Assembly (NCBI GenBank): GCA_030374805.1
Contig: JARGSG010000082.1
Location: 62,001-126,000, forward strand
Source of the DNA: Gracilaria gracilis
Taxonomy: Eukaryota > Rhodophyta > Florideophyceae > Gracilariales > Gracilariaceae
DNA: 64,000 nt
Direction of reading: 5' to 3'
Made by a program: the position numbers and the translations under genes
The notes under the pieces: generated by a model
Databases searched by the model: none
Seen by the model: the letters and a program-made list of their open reading frames with translations, nothing else
What the model was told of the DNA's origin: nothing
Shown here: positions 10,016 to 20,700 of the stretch, in pieces
Numbering within the stretch: the first letter of the stretch is position 1
Layout of the letters: each line of letters opens with the position of its first letter

Positions 10016-11590
10016 TCATGCAAAGTGCGTACTATACTCATCGAAGAAAGCGGGTAGGTTGTTCTTCACTTTGTCGAAGAGCTTACCAGACCAAGTTTCA
10101 ACAAACTCCTTCATCTCCTTAATCTTCTCACTTCCTGTACTCTGATTATGAGAACGGCACTGTATTTCGGACCGAACCATGTCCAGTTGCTGCGTGACAT
10201 AAGCTCCATCAAACCCAGATTTCTGGGCTTGTGAAACCTTCAGGGTCGAAGTCGTGATGTCCACAAACTTCTCTAGCTTTTTCTCTAAAACCGAAGAGTC
10301 ATTAGAACGCCTCTTCTTTCTTATATGTAAACTTTGAGCTTCGTCTTCGCCATCATTCCCATCTATCCCTGCATCAAACCCGACTCCCTCTTCCATCACC
10401 TTCGAGAACAAATGAATTAGTTCAGTATCCTCTTCCTTTGTTCCACACCGCATTACTTTGAAGAGTACCATAGCACGCGCTGACGCAGTCATCAAAGTGC
10501 TATCCGAGTGTTTCAAAATAAAGTCAGAGAATCTCTCTGGATCATTTTGCCCCGAAGCCGACCACATATCATAAAAGAACGTGAAGTCCTTTCTCGCGTC
10601 CTGGTAGTGCCGCTTTAATAGCGAGGCAGATCTGTGTGCTAGAGTCGGTAGTGCTGGGTCAACGCGGTCTAGAACACTGCTCAAGTTAATCCTTGTTATT
10701 AGGGCATTGTCGTTAAAGCGATTTGCGACGACCTCAAAAAAGTCATCTCTGGAGACCCTTTCATCGAGTTCACGGCGACTCAGAGGGGAACCAACAGCGC
10801 GTCGTAGTGCCCTCCGTGCCGTTTCGTCATCACGAATGATAATCACCAACCGCGCGAACTCACTTAGTGAAAAATTCGGTACCCGTTCAGTCAATCCTGC
10901 ATCAACATCTTGTTCCTGCTGTCCATGATTTTGTGCTTCACAGACACTTGCTCGAACACGTTCCAACTCCCTGGTCCACCAATCGCGGTCACGCTGCCCA
11001 AGATCTCCGAGGAGTTCTTTTTCTTCCCTGCACGACTCTATAATCACAACTGATTTGACCATGTCACAAAACTCTCCCAATACTTTCTCATCAGAAAACA
11101 AATTTTCTAATCCATCACCGAGTATGGCCATTGTACGGGCCTTGAGCATAATTCTCGCGATTAGTTCGAACTTCTTCCCCCTTTTAGTGACAGAAAAAGC
11201 TTTCGCTAAGTTCTGGAGTTCCGTTTTGTTTTTCTTGGCAAGATATGTGTAAAGGTAATCCAATTCAGTATACGCGGGGCATGGTTCGGGGCACACTGTC
11301 TGTGCATCCGATGACAAATTTCCAATAACTGGTGACGAATGCAGCTCAACGACGACATGAGATCCAGAAGGGCTGTTTTGTTGAAGTAATCTGGGATAAG
11401 GTTGGTGGGTTGGTTTGGGGTCCAAAGCGGAGGCCGAAACTAAATTGGTATTGTTGGCTGCAATTGAAGTTGTTTGCGGAGATGGTGGTTGCGGAAGAAT
11501 GTGTGAAGGTGGGTGGTTGGGGAATGACTGCTCTTGAGAGAGCCGTCGCTTTCGGCTTGCAACCCGTGTTGGTGTCTCACGGAGCTCCAT
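10016..11590 (-). CDS. SAP-like DNA-binding protein, candidate accessory ORF of the Harbinger-type element
   Basis: An uninterrupted 524-residue ORF whose stop is close to the POLA2 copy and whose start is ~260 bp inside the right inverted repeat. The N-terminal 100 residues are Pro/Ser-rich with a basic cluster (SRKRRLSQ). At about residues 113-150, TELQNLAKAFSVTKRGKKFELIARI has the helix-hinge-helix look of a SAP DNA-binding domain. A second basic run (IRKKRRSND) lies near residue 420. The rest is helical and unrecognised. Harbingers usually encode a Myb/SANT partner protein; this ORF occupies that position but I see no Myb repeat. The intact frame, against broken cargo, argues it belongs to the element. 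It could instead be a captured host gene. Confidence 0.6.
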   Translation of the reverse strand: MELRETPTRVASRKRRLSQEQSFPNHPPSHILPQPPSPQTTSIAANNTNLVSASALDPKPTHQPYPRLLQQNSPSGSHVVVELHSSPVIGNLSSDAQTVCPEPCPAYTELDYLYTYLAKKNKTELQNLAKAFSVTKRGKKFELIARIMLKARTMAILGDGLENLFSDEKVLGEFCDMVKSVVIIESCREEKELLGDLGQRDRDWWTRELERVRASVCEAQNHGQQEQDVDAGLTERVPNFSLSEFARLVIIIRDDETARRALRRAVGSPLSRRELDERVSRDDFFEVVANRFNDNALITRINLSSVLDRVDPALPTLAHRSASLLKRHYQDARKDFTFFYDMWSASGQNDPERFSDFILKHSDSTLMTASARAMVLFKVMRCGTKEEDTELIHLFSKVMEEGVGFDAGIDGNDGEDEAQSLHIRKKRRSNDSSVLEKKLEKFVDITTSTLKVSQAQKSGFDGAYVTQQLDMVRSEIQCRSHNQSTGSEKIKEMKEFVETWSGKLFDKVKNNLPAFFDEYSTHFA

Positions 11591-11848
11591 GCTAAAGTCA
11601 GGTAGAAAACGGAGTCACGGAGGGGGATGTGGGGTTTCACGGGGAGGAGGGATAGGGGGTGAGCGAGGGAGATTATAGACTGCATGCGGGGGGAGTTTGC
11701 CCTATCTAGAATGAATTTATGCAATCCTTGTAGGTGCTGAAAGGCAATCGACAATTTGAATTTGAAAGCTTACGATTGCTTTAGATCTAGATGGAGTTTC
11801 TTTAAAGGGATCCAATTTCCAAAAGGGCCAATAGTTACGCCACACGTT

Positions 11849-11898
11849 CCGGCACGCCAGCACGCCAGAACGGCTGGTACGGATGTGTAGAAAGACCC
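11849..11898 (-). repeat. Right terminal inverted repeat of Harbinger-type element
   Basis: Reverse complement begins GGGTCTTTCTACACATCC and matches the left end at 1697-1746. It is followed by the right TCA duplication at 11899-11901 and then by gypsy sequence resuming mid-codon order. Confidence 0.9.
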
Positions 11899-11901
11899 TC
11901 A

Positions 11902-12073
11902 CACCAGATATTTCGTTTCGGGTACTCGTTGCCAACCTTGGCAGCAAACCCCAGTATCTGGCAAAGAACCAAGTAATTGGATCAGTTACCCCGCACCCGC
12001 TCGCGATGCTCCCGACGCGGATGGCGGCTGCCGATGTTCTCGGTTTAGTTTCCTCTAAATATGTAGTGAGTAC
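11902..12073 (+). pseudogene. gypsy A Pol segment between protease and RT
   Basis: Encodes FRVLVANLGSKPQYLAKN and VIGSVTPHP, the conserved stretch linking protease and RT in Ty3/gypsy elements. It continues the protein broken at 1696. It is cut again at 12073, after AGTAC, by the copia element, and continues at 16894 with the duplicated AGTAC (VVSTGNSGAP). Confidence 0.85.
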
Positions 12074-12334
12074 TGTAGAAAGATATCAGGGTGTAGTCAC
12101 GAAGGTTGAACAAAGGTTCAACTCAGCCTAGTTTACTGTCACTAGTTGCTACTTATCTAGTGCTGGCTTCCAGCCACTAAGTCACAAAAATACACGAACT
12201 CTTGTATTTTGTGTGCTTTGTCACAGCCCGTTTGGAACGCTCAGCTGAACTGGTCTAGCCGTTTGTGCTGCACAAAGGTGCAGCACAACGTCTCGCACCA
12301 GATAGTTCCACTGGAGCGTTTCAGTCTCTCCACA
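12074..12334 (-). repeat. copia 3' LTR
   Basis: Near-identical to 16633-16893. Begins TGTAGAAAG and ends CTCTCCACA on the plus strand. A purine tract (AACGAGAGGGAG on the minus strand) lies directly beside it at 12335-12346 and is the plus-strand primer. The pol stop codon lies about 12 bases inside this LTR. Confidence 0.95.
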
Positions 12335-15300
12335 CTCCCTCTCGTTCCAAACCCATCAGATCAAGTCCAAACATTTCGCAAAGACGTCTGTGTTGCTTCT
12401 TGTTGAGGCACTTTGTCAAAAGATCTGCCGCCAGATCGCTACTCTTGCGATACAAGATTCTAACCAGTCCGCTTTCTACTGCATCTCGAACAAGATGATA
12501 CTTCACTTCTATGTGCTTTGTCTTCTCGTTCAGAACTTCGTCATGGCTGACTGTAATCATTCCTTGATTTTCACCATACACAGGAACAGCAAGCTCATCT
12601 GTTCCAAGCAGTTCGTTCACCAGTCTTCTCAACCACACTTCCTCTCGGACTGCGAAGGACATAGCCACATACTCAGCTTCTAAGGTTGATTGAGCAACAA
12701 CCGTTTGTTTCTTACTGCGCCATGAGATAGACCCACCAGCATACGTGAATACAAAACCACTTGTAGATTTCCTGTCGTCCCTATCGCCCGCAAAGTCGGC
12801 GTCTGAGGTCCCTACTAAGCCCACGGCATCATCAGCATGATACACAATTGCAGTGCGTCCAGTGCTGTTCAAGTACTTCAGAATATTCTTGGCTACCTGC
12901 CAATGGTCGCGTGTGTATTTCTGCATGAAGCGGGAAATCTAAGAGACTGAGAATGCGATGTCTGGTCGTACTGTGTTTGCGACATGCAAAAAAGATCCCA
13001 CCAGTGCACGAAATGGAAGGTCTTCTACTTCATCATCTTCGTCTGCAGGCTTGCGCAGTGTAGTGTTATGCAACGGAACACTCACGTTTCCTGCATCCTG
13101 GACCCTGAACTGGGTTGCAAGCCTTTCAATCATAGGTTGGTTGCGTAGTCGTAGTGTTCGCCTGTCCTCGCTGCGTTTCATGATCATCCCGAGGAACTTC
13201 CGCGGTTCATCGTAAGTGCGAATGTCTACATGCTGTTGCAGTTTCTCGCAGAACTGATATAGTACAGGCTTTCCTTTGCCAATAACTATACCATCATCCA
13301 CATACAAAAGAATGATTATCTTCTGCCCTTCACATATGTATGAGAAAAGTCCTGGGTCATTGGGTGACACTTCACAGCCGATTTGTTTCATAACGCCCTT
13401 GAACTTATTACGCCAAGTCCTTGAGGCTTGCTTTAGACCATTGATGGCTTTGTCTAGCCTATACACATGATTCTTCTTAAGCTTATTCACAAAACCTTCC
13501 GGCTGACGCATGTACAGTTCTTCTGAGAGATCACCATATAGGAACGCAGTCCGGACATCAAACTGTATGGCGTCAAGATTATGCGCCACAGCTAGTGATA
13601 GTACAGTGCGTACCGTACTGTACTTGACAACAGGGGAAAACAGTTCCTCATAGTCCAGACCAGCTCGTTGCGAGAAGCCCCGAGCGACCAGTCGCGCACG
13701 GTATCGCTCGAGGTTGCCTTCCTCATCGCGTTTCTTGACAAAAATCCACCGACTACTGATTGGTCTGCAGTTCTTTGGTGGTTCTACCAGTTCCCATACA
13801 GATCTCTGCTCCATGTGAGCCATCTCCTTCCTCACCGCTTCTTTCCAGGCCGCCACCTCGTTGCTTTGCATGACCTCTTTCAAAGTAAGAGGACAGTCAT
13901 CCTCAGTGTTGCCCATCGAATTCAGAGTGAGCAGAGCCATGACAGCGTCTGGAGTGAACCGACTAGGTGCTTTGCGGGAACGCGTAGACCGCCTGAGCTT
14001 TACCGGGTAGTGTGTCACCAGCTCTGGGTCGTAGGAGAACTCTCCATGAGCGTCGACAAATTCATCTTCTTCCTTTACCTCTTCGTCCACCATTTGTTCT
14101 TTCCTTTGATCTTCTTCCTTCACCATGTCCTTTCCATTGACGCCTTCCTGCTTCACTTCATTCTTCTGTGTATGCTTCTCGGCATTGTGTTTGACATCAC
14201 CGAGATCAACTTCTTTTTGGCCATCATCAGGCCTGGAGCCAGACACAGATGTCCATCCAGTGATCTTCTCATTGAACGTCACATCTTGAGACACGATGAC
14301 TCTGTTCTCATTAGGGATGTATACTCTGTAGCATCTCCCTGTCTCGTATCCGACCAGGATACCTTTGATAGCGCGCTTTTCGTACTTCGCGCTTCGCTGA
14401 CGTCGCTCTTTGGGAAGGTGCACATAACACTGTGCCCCAAAGGTTCGCAGATGAGATATGTCCGGCTTCATGCCGCAGAAGGCTTGTACTGGGGTCATGT
14501 CGGGTTCACCTTCTCGTCGAACAAATGTTCGATTCCGTAAATAGTTTGCTGTATTTACAGCCTCCGCCAACAATTGGCGGCTGTGGGGTGTCCTTTCAAT
14601 CGTCCTTAGCATGGTTTGAGCCTTGTCATTGAGAGATCGATTGAGTCTCTCTGCCTTTCCATTTGACTCTGGACTGTAGGCTGGGCTCGATTCCATGATT
14701 ACACCTTTACCATTTATCCAGGCCGTCATGGGGTTTGATAGGTACTCACCTGCGTTGTCACACCTGAAACGCTTGAGTACACGCCCTGACTGAGTCTCAA
14801 AGACTGAGATCATATCCTTCATTTGATTCTCTACTTGGTTCTTGGTTCTCATGAACCGTACTGATGACATACAGCTCTTTTCATCATAAGTCGTCACAAC
14901 GTACTTAGACTTGGATAGACTCTCGACCTTCATAGGTCCCATCACATCTGAGTAAACGAGATCCAGTACTTCCATGTTCTGCCTTGAGGTCTGGCTCAGT
15001 TTCCGCGGTGCTCGCATAGCTTTGCCCTCTGCACATGGTTCAAAGTGTCCAAAATCCTGTATCTGGGCCTGTGCTACACCATTGATGATCTTCAACGTCT
15101 TTCGAATGTACTCCAGGCTAGCATGACCAAGACGCTTATGCCAGGTTAGAGCAAAACTGTCCTGTCCGCTCGCGATCAGAACGCTTGTGCATGTTGCATC
15201 AATGGGGTCAAGCCTGATCTCATACAGTCCAGACGTCTGTTCTCTACCAATTGTCAAAAGGTTCATACTGCTCTGTTCTACAATGGCAGTAATCCCTGCT

Positions 15301-15925
15301 CCTTCATCATCTGACATGAACACCGTCATGTACCCACGACGTCTGATAGCACTAACAGACAGTAGGGTACACATGAGCTCTGGTACATACAGTACGTTGG
15401 ACAAGCAAATCTTTGCGTGTTCCCCATCAGCATCAGTAATCCAGCACTCTACTTTGCTCTCACCCTGCACGGGAAGTCTGGTTCCGTCTCCGACTGAGAC
15501 GCTTTTCTTTGCAGATCCATGCACGCCAGTGACAAAGTAGTCCTGATTGTTTGTCATGTGCTTCGAGGCTCCAGAGTCCAGAAACCAACAAGTGTCTTGT
15601 CCTGGACGAGTTCTGTGGTTCGCTATGTACCCTGTCTCCTTCAAAACTACATCTCCATCAGTTTCGCTATCACCAGTCAAGTAAATAGTGTCCCATACCG
15701 GAACCTCTTCATCGTCACAGTCGATGATCACCAAACCAGCTACAATGCTGTCATTACCGTCTTCGTGTCCACGGTCGTGATCTCTGTCCGCCTTCTTCGC
15801 ACGAGAGCGGGTACTGTGTCCTTTGTAGTTCTTGCTAAGCGGATTCTTCCAGCAATCGGGCTTGATGTGGCCCTTCTTCTTGCATAAGTGACACCTTCGC
15901 TTCTCGACGTATGCCTTAGCACGCG
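12321..15925 (-). pseudogene. copia Pol polyprotein (knuckle, PR, IN, RT, RNase H) with one in-frame stop
   Basis: In order: zinc knuckle CHLCKKKGHIKPDC; protease FLDSGASKHM; the GAG-pre-integrase HKRLGHAS...C; integrase DDE residues in YSDVMGP, CDNAGEY and NGKAERLNRS; RT with the catalytic LYVDDGIV; RNase H from VYHADDAVGLVGTSDADFAG to the HIEVKYHLVRD segment. All are in one frame except for a TAG at 12939-12941 between PDIAFSVS and ISRFMQKYT. Normal copia Pol is about 1,100-1,300 residues and this fits. The protein would process, reverse-transcribe and integrate the element. With a single stop it is almost intact. Confidence 0.92.
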
Positions 15926-16548
15926 CCTGAAGTTGCGCTGACGTTCCCAGGCCTCGACCCAGACGACTTGTGTTCCTTTAGCAACTGCCCCTCTCTCGCG
16001 ATTAAACGAGGAATGGCATCCTTCAACGTTGTTCCAGTCTGATTTATCACTTCTGCTGTCACGTCGAAGTCCTTCGTGAGACCCCTGAGGATAGCTCGGA
16101 GCTTTTCGGCTTCAGACAGAGTGTGTCCGATTCCATTAAGCTTCATCTCGATGACCGCAAGGCAATTGACGTAGTCTAAAACGCGTTCATCCGAGTCCAT
16201 ATGCATATCCTGATACTGTTCCAGTAGTGCGTCGATGCTTGCTTGCGACACCATCTCAAAATTTGCCTTTAACTTCTGCCATATTTCTGTGGGATCCCTG
16301 ATCGTCATCACGGGAGCCACGCAAGACTCATGAACAGAGAGCAGTATGCATGTGAGAGCAATGTCGCACTTCGTTTCAAACTTCTCAATAGCTTCTCCAT
16401 CTTCCGGCACGCGCTCAACGCCACAAACCAGTCGCCACACACCCTTGGAACGGAGTACAAGTTCCATTTTGTGCGACCACATGAAGTAGTTATCCGCCTT
16501 GAGTAGCGGAATACGAAGCCTAGCGGCGTCGACGAAGAGATCGTTCAT
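15916..16548 (-). CDS. copia Gag (UBN2-type), frameshifted before its knuckle
   Basis: A 210-residue ORF starting MNDLFVDAARLRIPLL, with the family's LKADNYFMWSHKME and WQKLKANFE blocks of copia Gag (UBN2/DUF4219-type). It ends in a stop at 15916, while the zinc knuckle that should follow is read in another frame from about 15928. A one-base shift near 15925 therefore separates Gag from its knuckle and from Pol. This could be a mutation or a frameshift site used to set the Gag:Pol ratio. A knuckle downstream of the shift argues for mutation. Confidence 0.85.
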   Translation of the reverse strand: MNDLFVDAARLRIPLLKADNYFMWSHKMELVLRSKGVWRLVCGVERVPEDGEAIEKFETKCDIALTCILLSVHESCVAPVMTIRDPTEIWQKLKANFEMVSQASIDALLEQYQDMHMDSDERVLDYVNCLAVIEMKLNGIGHTLSEAEKLRAILRGLTKDFDVTAEVINQTGTTLKDAIPRLIAREGQLLKEHKSSGSRPGNVSATSGAC

Positions 16549-16608
16549 GGCGAACGCGATTGAGTTCAGAAAACAGAGTAGAATCGTACAAACAGTAGCA
16601 CGTGGAGG

Positions 16609-16632
16609 ACCCTATAACCTGGGCCCATAACC
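16609..16632 (-). promoter_or_regulatory. copia primer-binding site, complementary to initiator tRNA-Met anticodon half
   Basis: Directly inside the 5' LTR, the minus strand reads GGTTATGGGCCCAGG. The plus-strand GGGCCCATAACC equals the anticodon arm and loop of eukaryotic initiator tRNA-Met. Use of an internal tRNA fragment rather than the 3' end as primer is known for Drosophila copia. The match, not priming itself, is what is seen. Confidence 0.75.
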
Positions 16633-16893
16633 TGTAGAAAGATATCAGGGTGTAGTCACGAAGGTTGAACAAAGGTTCAACTCAGCCTAGTTTACTGTCA
16701 CTAGTTGCTACTTATCTAGTGCCGGCTTCCAGCCACTAAGTCACACAAATACACAAACTCTTGTATTTTGTGTGCTTTGTCACAGCCCGTTTGGAACGTT
16801 CAGCTGAACTGGTCTAGCCGTTTGTGCTGCACAAAGGTGCAGCACAACGTCTCGCACCAGATAGTTCCACTGGAGCGTTTCAGTCTCTCCACA
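16633..16893 (-). repeat. copia 5' LTR
   Basis: 261 bp, near-identical to 12074-12334 and followed on the plus strand by the AGTAC duplication. It carries promoter and transcript start for the minus-strand element. It contains a TGTGCTGCAC...GTGCAGCAC self-complementary segment at about 16824-16846. Confidence 0.95.
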
Positions 16894-16898
16894 AGTAC

Positions 16899-17794
16899 GG
16901 GGAACTCTGGCGCCCCGTCTAAGGAGGGGGATGACATTGCCGTTTCAACGGAGAAGATTACCGTTTCAACGGGGAAGTCACCGAATGGTTTGGGTTTGCA
17001 ACCTGTTCCAACAGGAGAGCGTGGCCCTACAAGCTACGACCAGCTTGACCCGGTGAAGGCTCTTGAAGAGCTGGACCTCGGTCATGTACCGGATTCGCAC
17101 CGCGATCGACTCCGCAATTTGTTACGGGAATCTACCACTATGTGGGATGGCTCTCTTGGAGAGGTTAATGCGACTGAACACCGGATTGAGTTGTTCCCGA
17201 ACACTCGTCCAGTTGCGCAACCCCCTTATAGGGCAGGACCGAGGGCTTGGGAAGAGGAGCAATTTCAGGTTGACAAGATGCTCCGCGCCGGGGTGATTGA
17301 ACCCGCTCAATCACCCTGGGCATCCCCAGTTGTACTGGCATTGAAGGCCGACGGTACGTGGCGATTTTGTGTCGACTACCTTCGGTTGAACGCCGTAACA
17401 ATACGGGATAGTTACCCGATTCCTCGGATGGACGATTGCATTGACTCGCTCGGAGATGCAACCGTGTTCACGGCGTTGGATGCCAATTGGGGATATTGGC
17501 AGGTCCCTGTAAGGAAAGAGTATCGCGACAAGACAGCCTTCGTCTGTCACTCCTGGTCCTACCGCTTCAAGCGGATGCCGTTTGGTTTGACCAACGCCCC
17601 CGCTACGTTCCAACGAGCGGTCGACATCCTGCTCAACAGGTTCAAATGGCGGTCGTGATTGGTATATCTGGATGACATCATTGTCTTCTCAGATAACCTC
17701 GCCGACCACCTCACCCACGTGTGGGAAGTTCTTACCATTTTACGGGATGATGGGATAACCCTCAAGCTGAGGAAGTGTGAGTTCTTTGACAGAT
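16899..17794 (+). pseudogene. gypsy A reverse transcriptase, with stop and frameshift
   Basis: Starts with the linker GNSGAPSKEGDD and runs into RT: TEHRIELFPNTRPVAQPPYR, VIEPAQSPWASPVVL, WRFCVDYLRLN, YPIPRMDDC, FTALDANWGYWQVPV, FKRMPFGLTNAPATFQR, then YLDDIIVFS with the catalytic Asp pair. A TGA at about 17656-17658 falls just before YLDD. Near 17790 a frameshift separates LKLRKCEFF from the following DTIKHPGHVIRPG. Both breaks disable the polymerase of this copy. Confidence 0.92.
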
Positions 17795-20700
17795 ACTATC
17801 AAGCATCCTGGTCACGTTATCCGTCCTGGACAGTTGTCGATCGAGGAAGCTCGCGTCAAATCCCTCATGGAGGCGAAAGAACCCCGTACTCAGACCGAGC
17901 TGCGGTCTTTTTTAGGACTTGTCACCGTCTATCAACGGCTTGTCCCGAACTTTTCGAACATCGCGGCGCCCCTCAACGCTCTCCTGCGCAAGGGACAACC
18001 GCCGAAACTAGAACCCCTAACTCCCACGCAAGCGGAAGCATTTAACTCCTTAAAGGAGGCTGTCACGTCAGCATCGATTCTATCGTTACCCAAATCGGGA
18101 TTGCCATACTCCGTGAATACGGACTCGAGAGACTACCAAGTCGGTTGCGCTCTTTTTGAAACCACTCCGGAAGGGGAACGGAAACCCATCGGGTACTGGT
18201 CACGCTCGCTCAATGTCCAATCGGAAGAAGAGTGTCTTGCCGTCGTGTGGGCACTGACCACTCTTCGTCTCTATCATATGGGTGTTCACTTTACCTTATA
18301 TACGGATCACTCCTCGCTGAGGTGGTTGATCAATATCTCTGATCCATCTGGCCGCCTAATGCGGTGGAGACTCCGCTTAGCGGAATATGACTTCACAGTC
18401 ATATATAAGAAGGGGGCACACAACAAGCAGGCCAACGCACTTTCCCGACTACCCACAAGTTGGGAGGCCCTCGCAACCGAGGATGATGAAATTCCCTGCT
18501 TCGTCGTGGGCGGAAGAGAACCGGAGGATCCGGAATGGCCAGAAGATCTGGATATGGACGCTGAATTTGACGAACTACTGACCTCTAATGAGGTCGCTAC
18601 TGAGAACCCCCCACCGGGGAATTTTGTCCCCATTACTCCAGAGGAACTGGTTCGAGAAAAGTTCGGAGACCCCTTTCGCATAGGGATACGCGCCTGTCTT
18701 AACGGTGGTGAAGCACTCCCCTTTGGGGTAAACGACCGAGGTTACCTCGTGAGGAACGTCGAAGCTCCCCCACAAGTCGTGGTGCCGCATTCCCTGCAAT
18801 CACGGGTGTTGCATTTAACGCATTACCCGAAGATCGGTGGTCACGCTGGTGGCCGGAAGCTCTATCTCACCCTGAGAAGGGACTTCTATTGGCCCGCGAT
18901 TGCGGTGGATTGCTACGCTACCGTACGTTTCTGTACGGAGTGTGCAAGAAACCGAGTGAAACTTCGGAAGAACAGCAATTCGCTGAAGCTATTCCCTGCA
19001 AGGGCACCACTCGAGTTTGTCGCCATTGACATCCTCGGGCCGCTCCTCACAACAAAACGAGGGAACAAGTTTCTACTTGTGATCACCGACCGCTTCTCGA
19101 AGCTTGTTCGGACTGTACCTCTTCGGAGGATAACCGCGTACACGGTGGCTAACGCATTCGTTACCCATTGGGCATTCGCGTATGGTCTTCCAGTAGAGTT
19201 GTTGTCCGATAACGGAAAGCAGTTCGCATCGCGCTTCTTCCAGGATGTCTGCCGCATCCTGGACGTGAAGAACCTGTTCACAACTACCTATCAATCCCAA
19301 TGTAATGGGCAAGTTGAACGGTTCAACCGGACGATGCTCGCTGCACTACGTTCCTTCGTTGCTGACCACCCCAAGAACTGGGACTTGTACACCGATGCGG
19401 TGACGTTCGCGTACAATACGCAAGTTCACCGGACAACCGGGTTTTCACCATTTGACTTGGTCTTGTCTCGTACTCCCCCGCCCGTGGCGTTGGAATCGCA
19501 AGCTACGCTGGAGAACTTCCCATCTGTAGGTGATTACCGCCAAAGGTGGAAAGAGTGGCTCACAAAGTTGGTACCCGCTACGCGGAAATCAATGGCCAGA
19601 GCCCAAGCCGCGTACAAGCGGAATTTCGACGCCCGTTTACGGAGATCCAACAGCCCGCCAATTGCGGTAGGTAGCTACATCTTCTTACGGAAGGAGTACT
19701 ACAACCCGGAACGGGAGAAACGTCACAAGCTCTCACAAGTGGCGTACGGCCCCTTAAGGGTAATATCGGTAACTACCGACACAGTCGTGGTTCAAATGGG
19801 CGACACGCAAGAGTGGTTATCCCTCGATCGCGTTTTGCCGGTCCCATCACTCTCGTCTGAGGTAGTTTTAGACAGTACAACTCCCGTCACTACGGGTACA
19901 GCAACACCGGAGACACCGGGAACATCTGTGGCCGAACGACCATTCGTTTTACCACACCCCACCCGGGGCCTCTCAGACATTCCGATGTTATCGGAAAACC
20001 CGGCTTCGCGGGTTCGCGCAGGCCATCTTGGCCGAACTTCGACAACCCCCACGGCCCGCATTATTACCCTCCATGCGGGAGTTTCACCACTCCTTCCCGT
20101 CGCACCGTCTAAAAAGAGGGAGGAGGTTCGCCGCTCCAATGGAGATTCTTCGCCGTCGCAACGGAATTCGCACCGCGGAACACGGGTTAGTGAAGCGGAG
20201 TCGTCGCCACACACGCAGCACGTTCCAGCAGTTCCCCCTCGGGGGAACGTTCAACAGCAGTTGTCAGCGGTACCCATCCCGGAGGACGCCACAACAACGA
20301 CACCCACCGTTCGCAACGGAATTGATAACCCTGAGATAGGGGAGTCAGTCGTAGGTTCATTGCGCTCGCGCCCGAGCAACCCAAGCGTCTCGGCAGATCC
20401 CGGCGTCGTAGCCGGAGTACAACCGGTCGTTCCGGACAACACACCCGTCAAGGACGGCAAGCAAATCTCGAAAGATTCAGAATTCTCCCAAGTACAGGTC
20501 GCACCACAGATTGGACGCGCCCCATACGGGAAGAGTGCTGTACACGACCCACACGGGGCCAGCACAGCACGCACCGGACTACCGGAATCTGCCGTCCAAC
20601 ACGGAGTGTCAAGTCCAAAGCGCACGGCGCAGCCGTTGGAGGAACCCCACGTGAGGGAGGTGGTTCAACCTGGGATTAAACCTAGCCAACCTTTGTTGGA

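Larger units (their letters stand above)
1697..11898. mobile_element. 10.2-kb PIF/Harbinger-type DNA transposon carrying decayed host genes
   Basis: Bounded by ~50-bp terminal inverted repeats starting GGGTCTTTC and flanked by a TCA duplication (1694-1696 and 11899-11901). A 3-bp duplication is characteristic of PIF/Harbinger, though TWA is the more usual sequence. Excision joins the gypsy frame exactly (CVVQV then TPDISF). It contains an intact DDE transposase near the left end (+), an intact SAP-like ORF near the right end (-), and between them broken copies of POLE2 (+), NRAMP (-) and POLA2 (+). Autonomous Harbingers are usually a few kb with two ORFs, so the size and cargo are unusual. 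I infer the cargo was captured before or during residence here. Confidence 0.85.
12074..16893 (-). mobile_element. Ty1/copia LTR retrotransposon, complete, nested in gypsy A
   Basis: Two 261-bp LTRs (TG...CA) flank Gag and Pol in copia order (protease, integrase, RT, RNase H) on the minus strand. The insertion duplicated AGTAC (12069-12073 and 16894-16898). I count about four differences between the LTRs, so the insertion is fairly recent. Coding breaks: one frameshift at the Gag knuckle and one in-frame TAG between RT and RNase H. A primer site and purine tract are present in the right places. Confidence 0.95.

Noticed and set aside
1697..11898. The 1.7-11.9 kb segment as ordinary host genes between two separate gypsy fragments
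   Set aside because: Inverted ends, the TCA duplication and exact restoration of the gypsy frame show a single insertion.
13668..14540. 290-codon plus-strand ORF
   Set aside because: Antisense shadow of the copia integrase/RT region.
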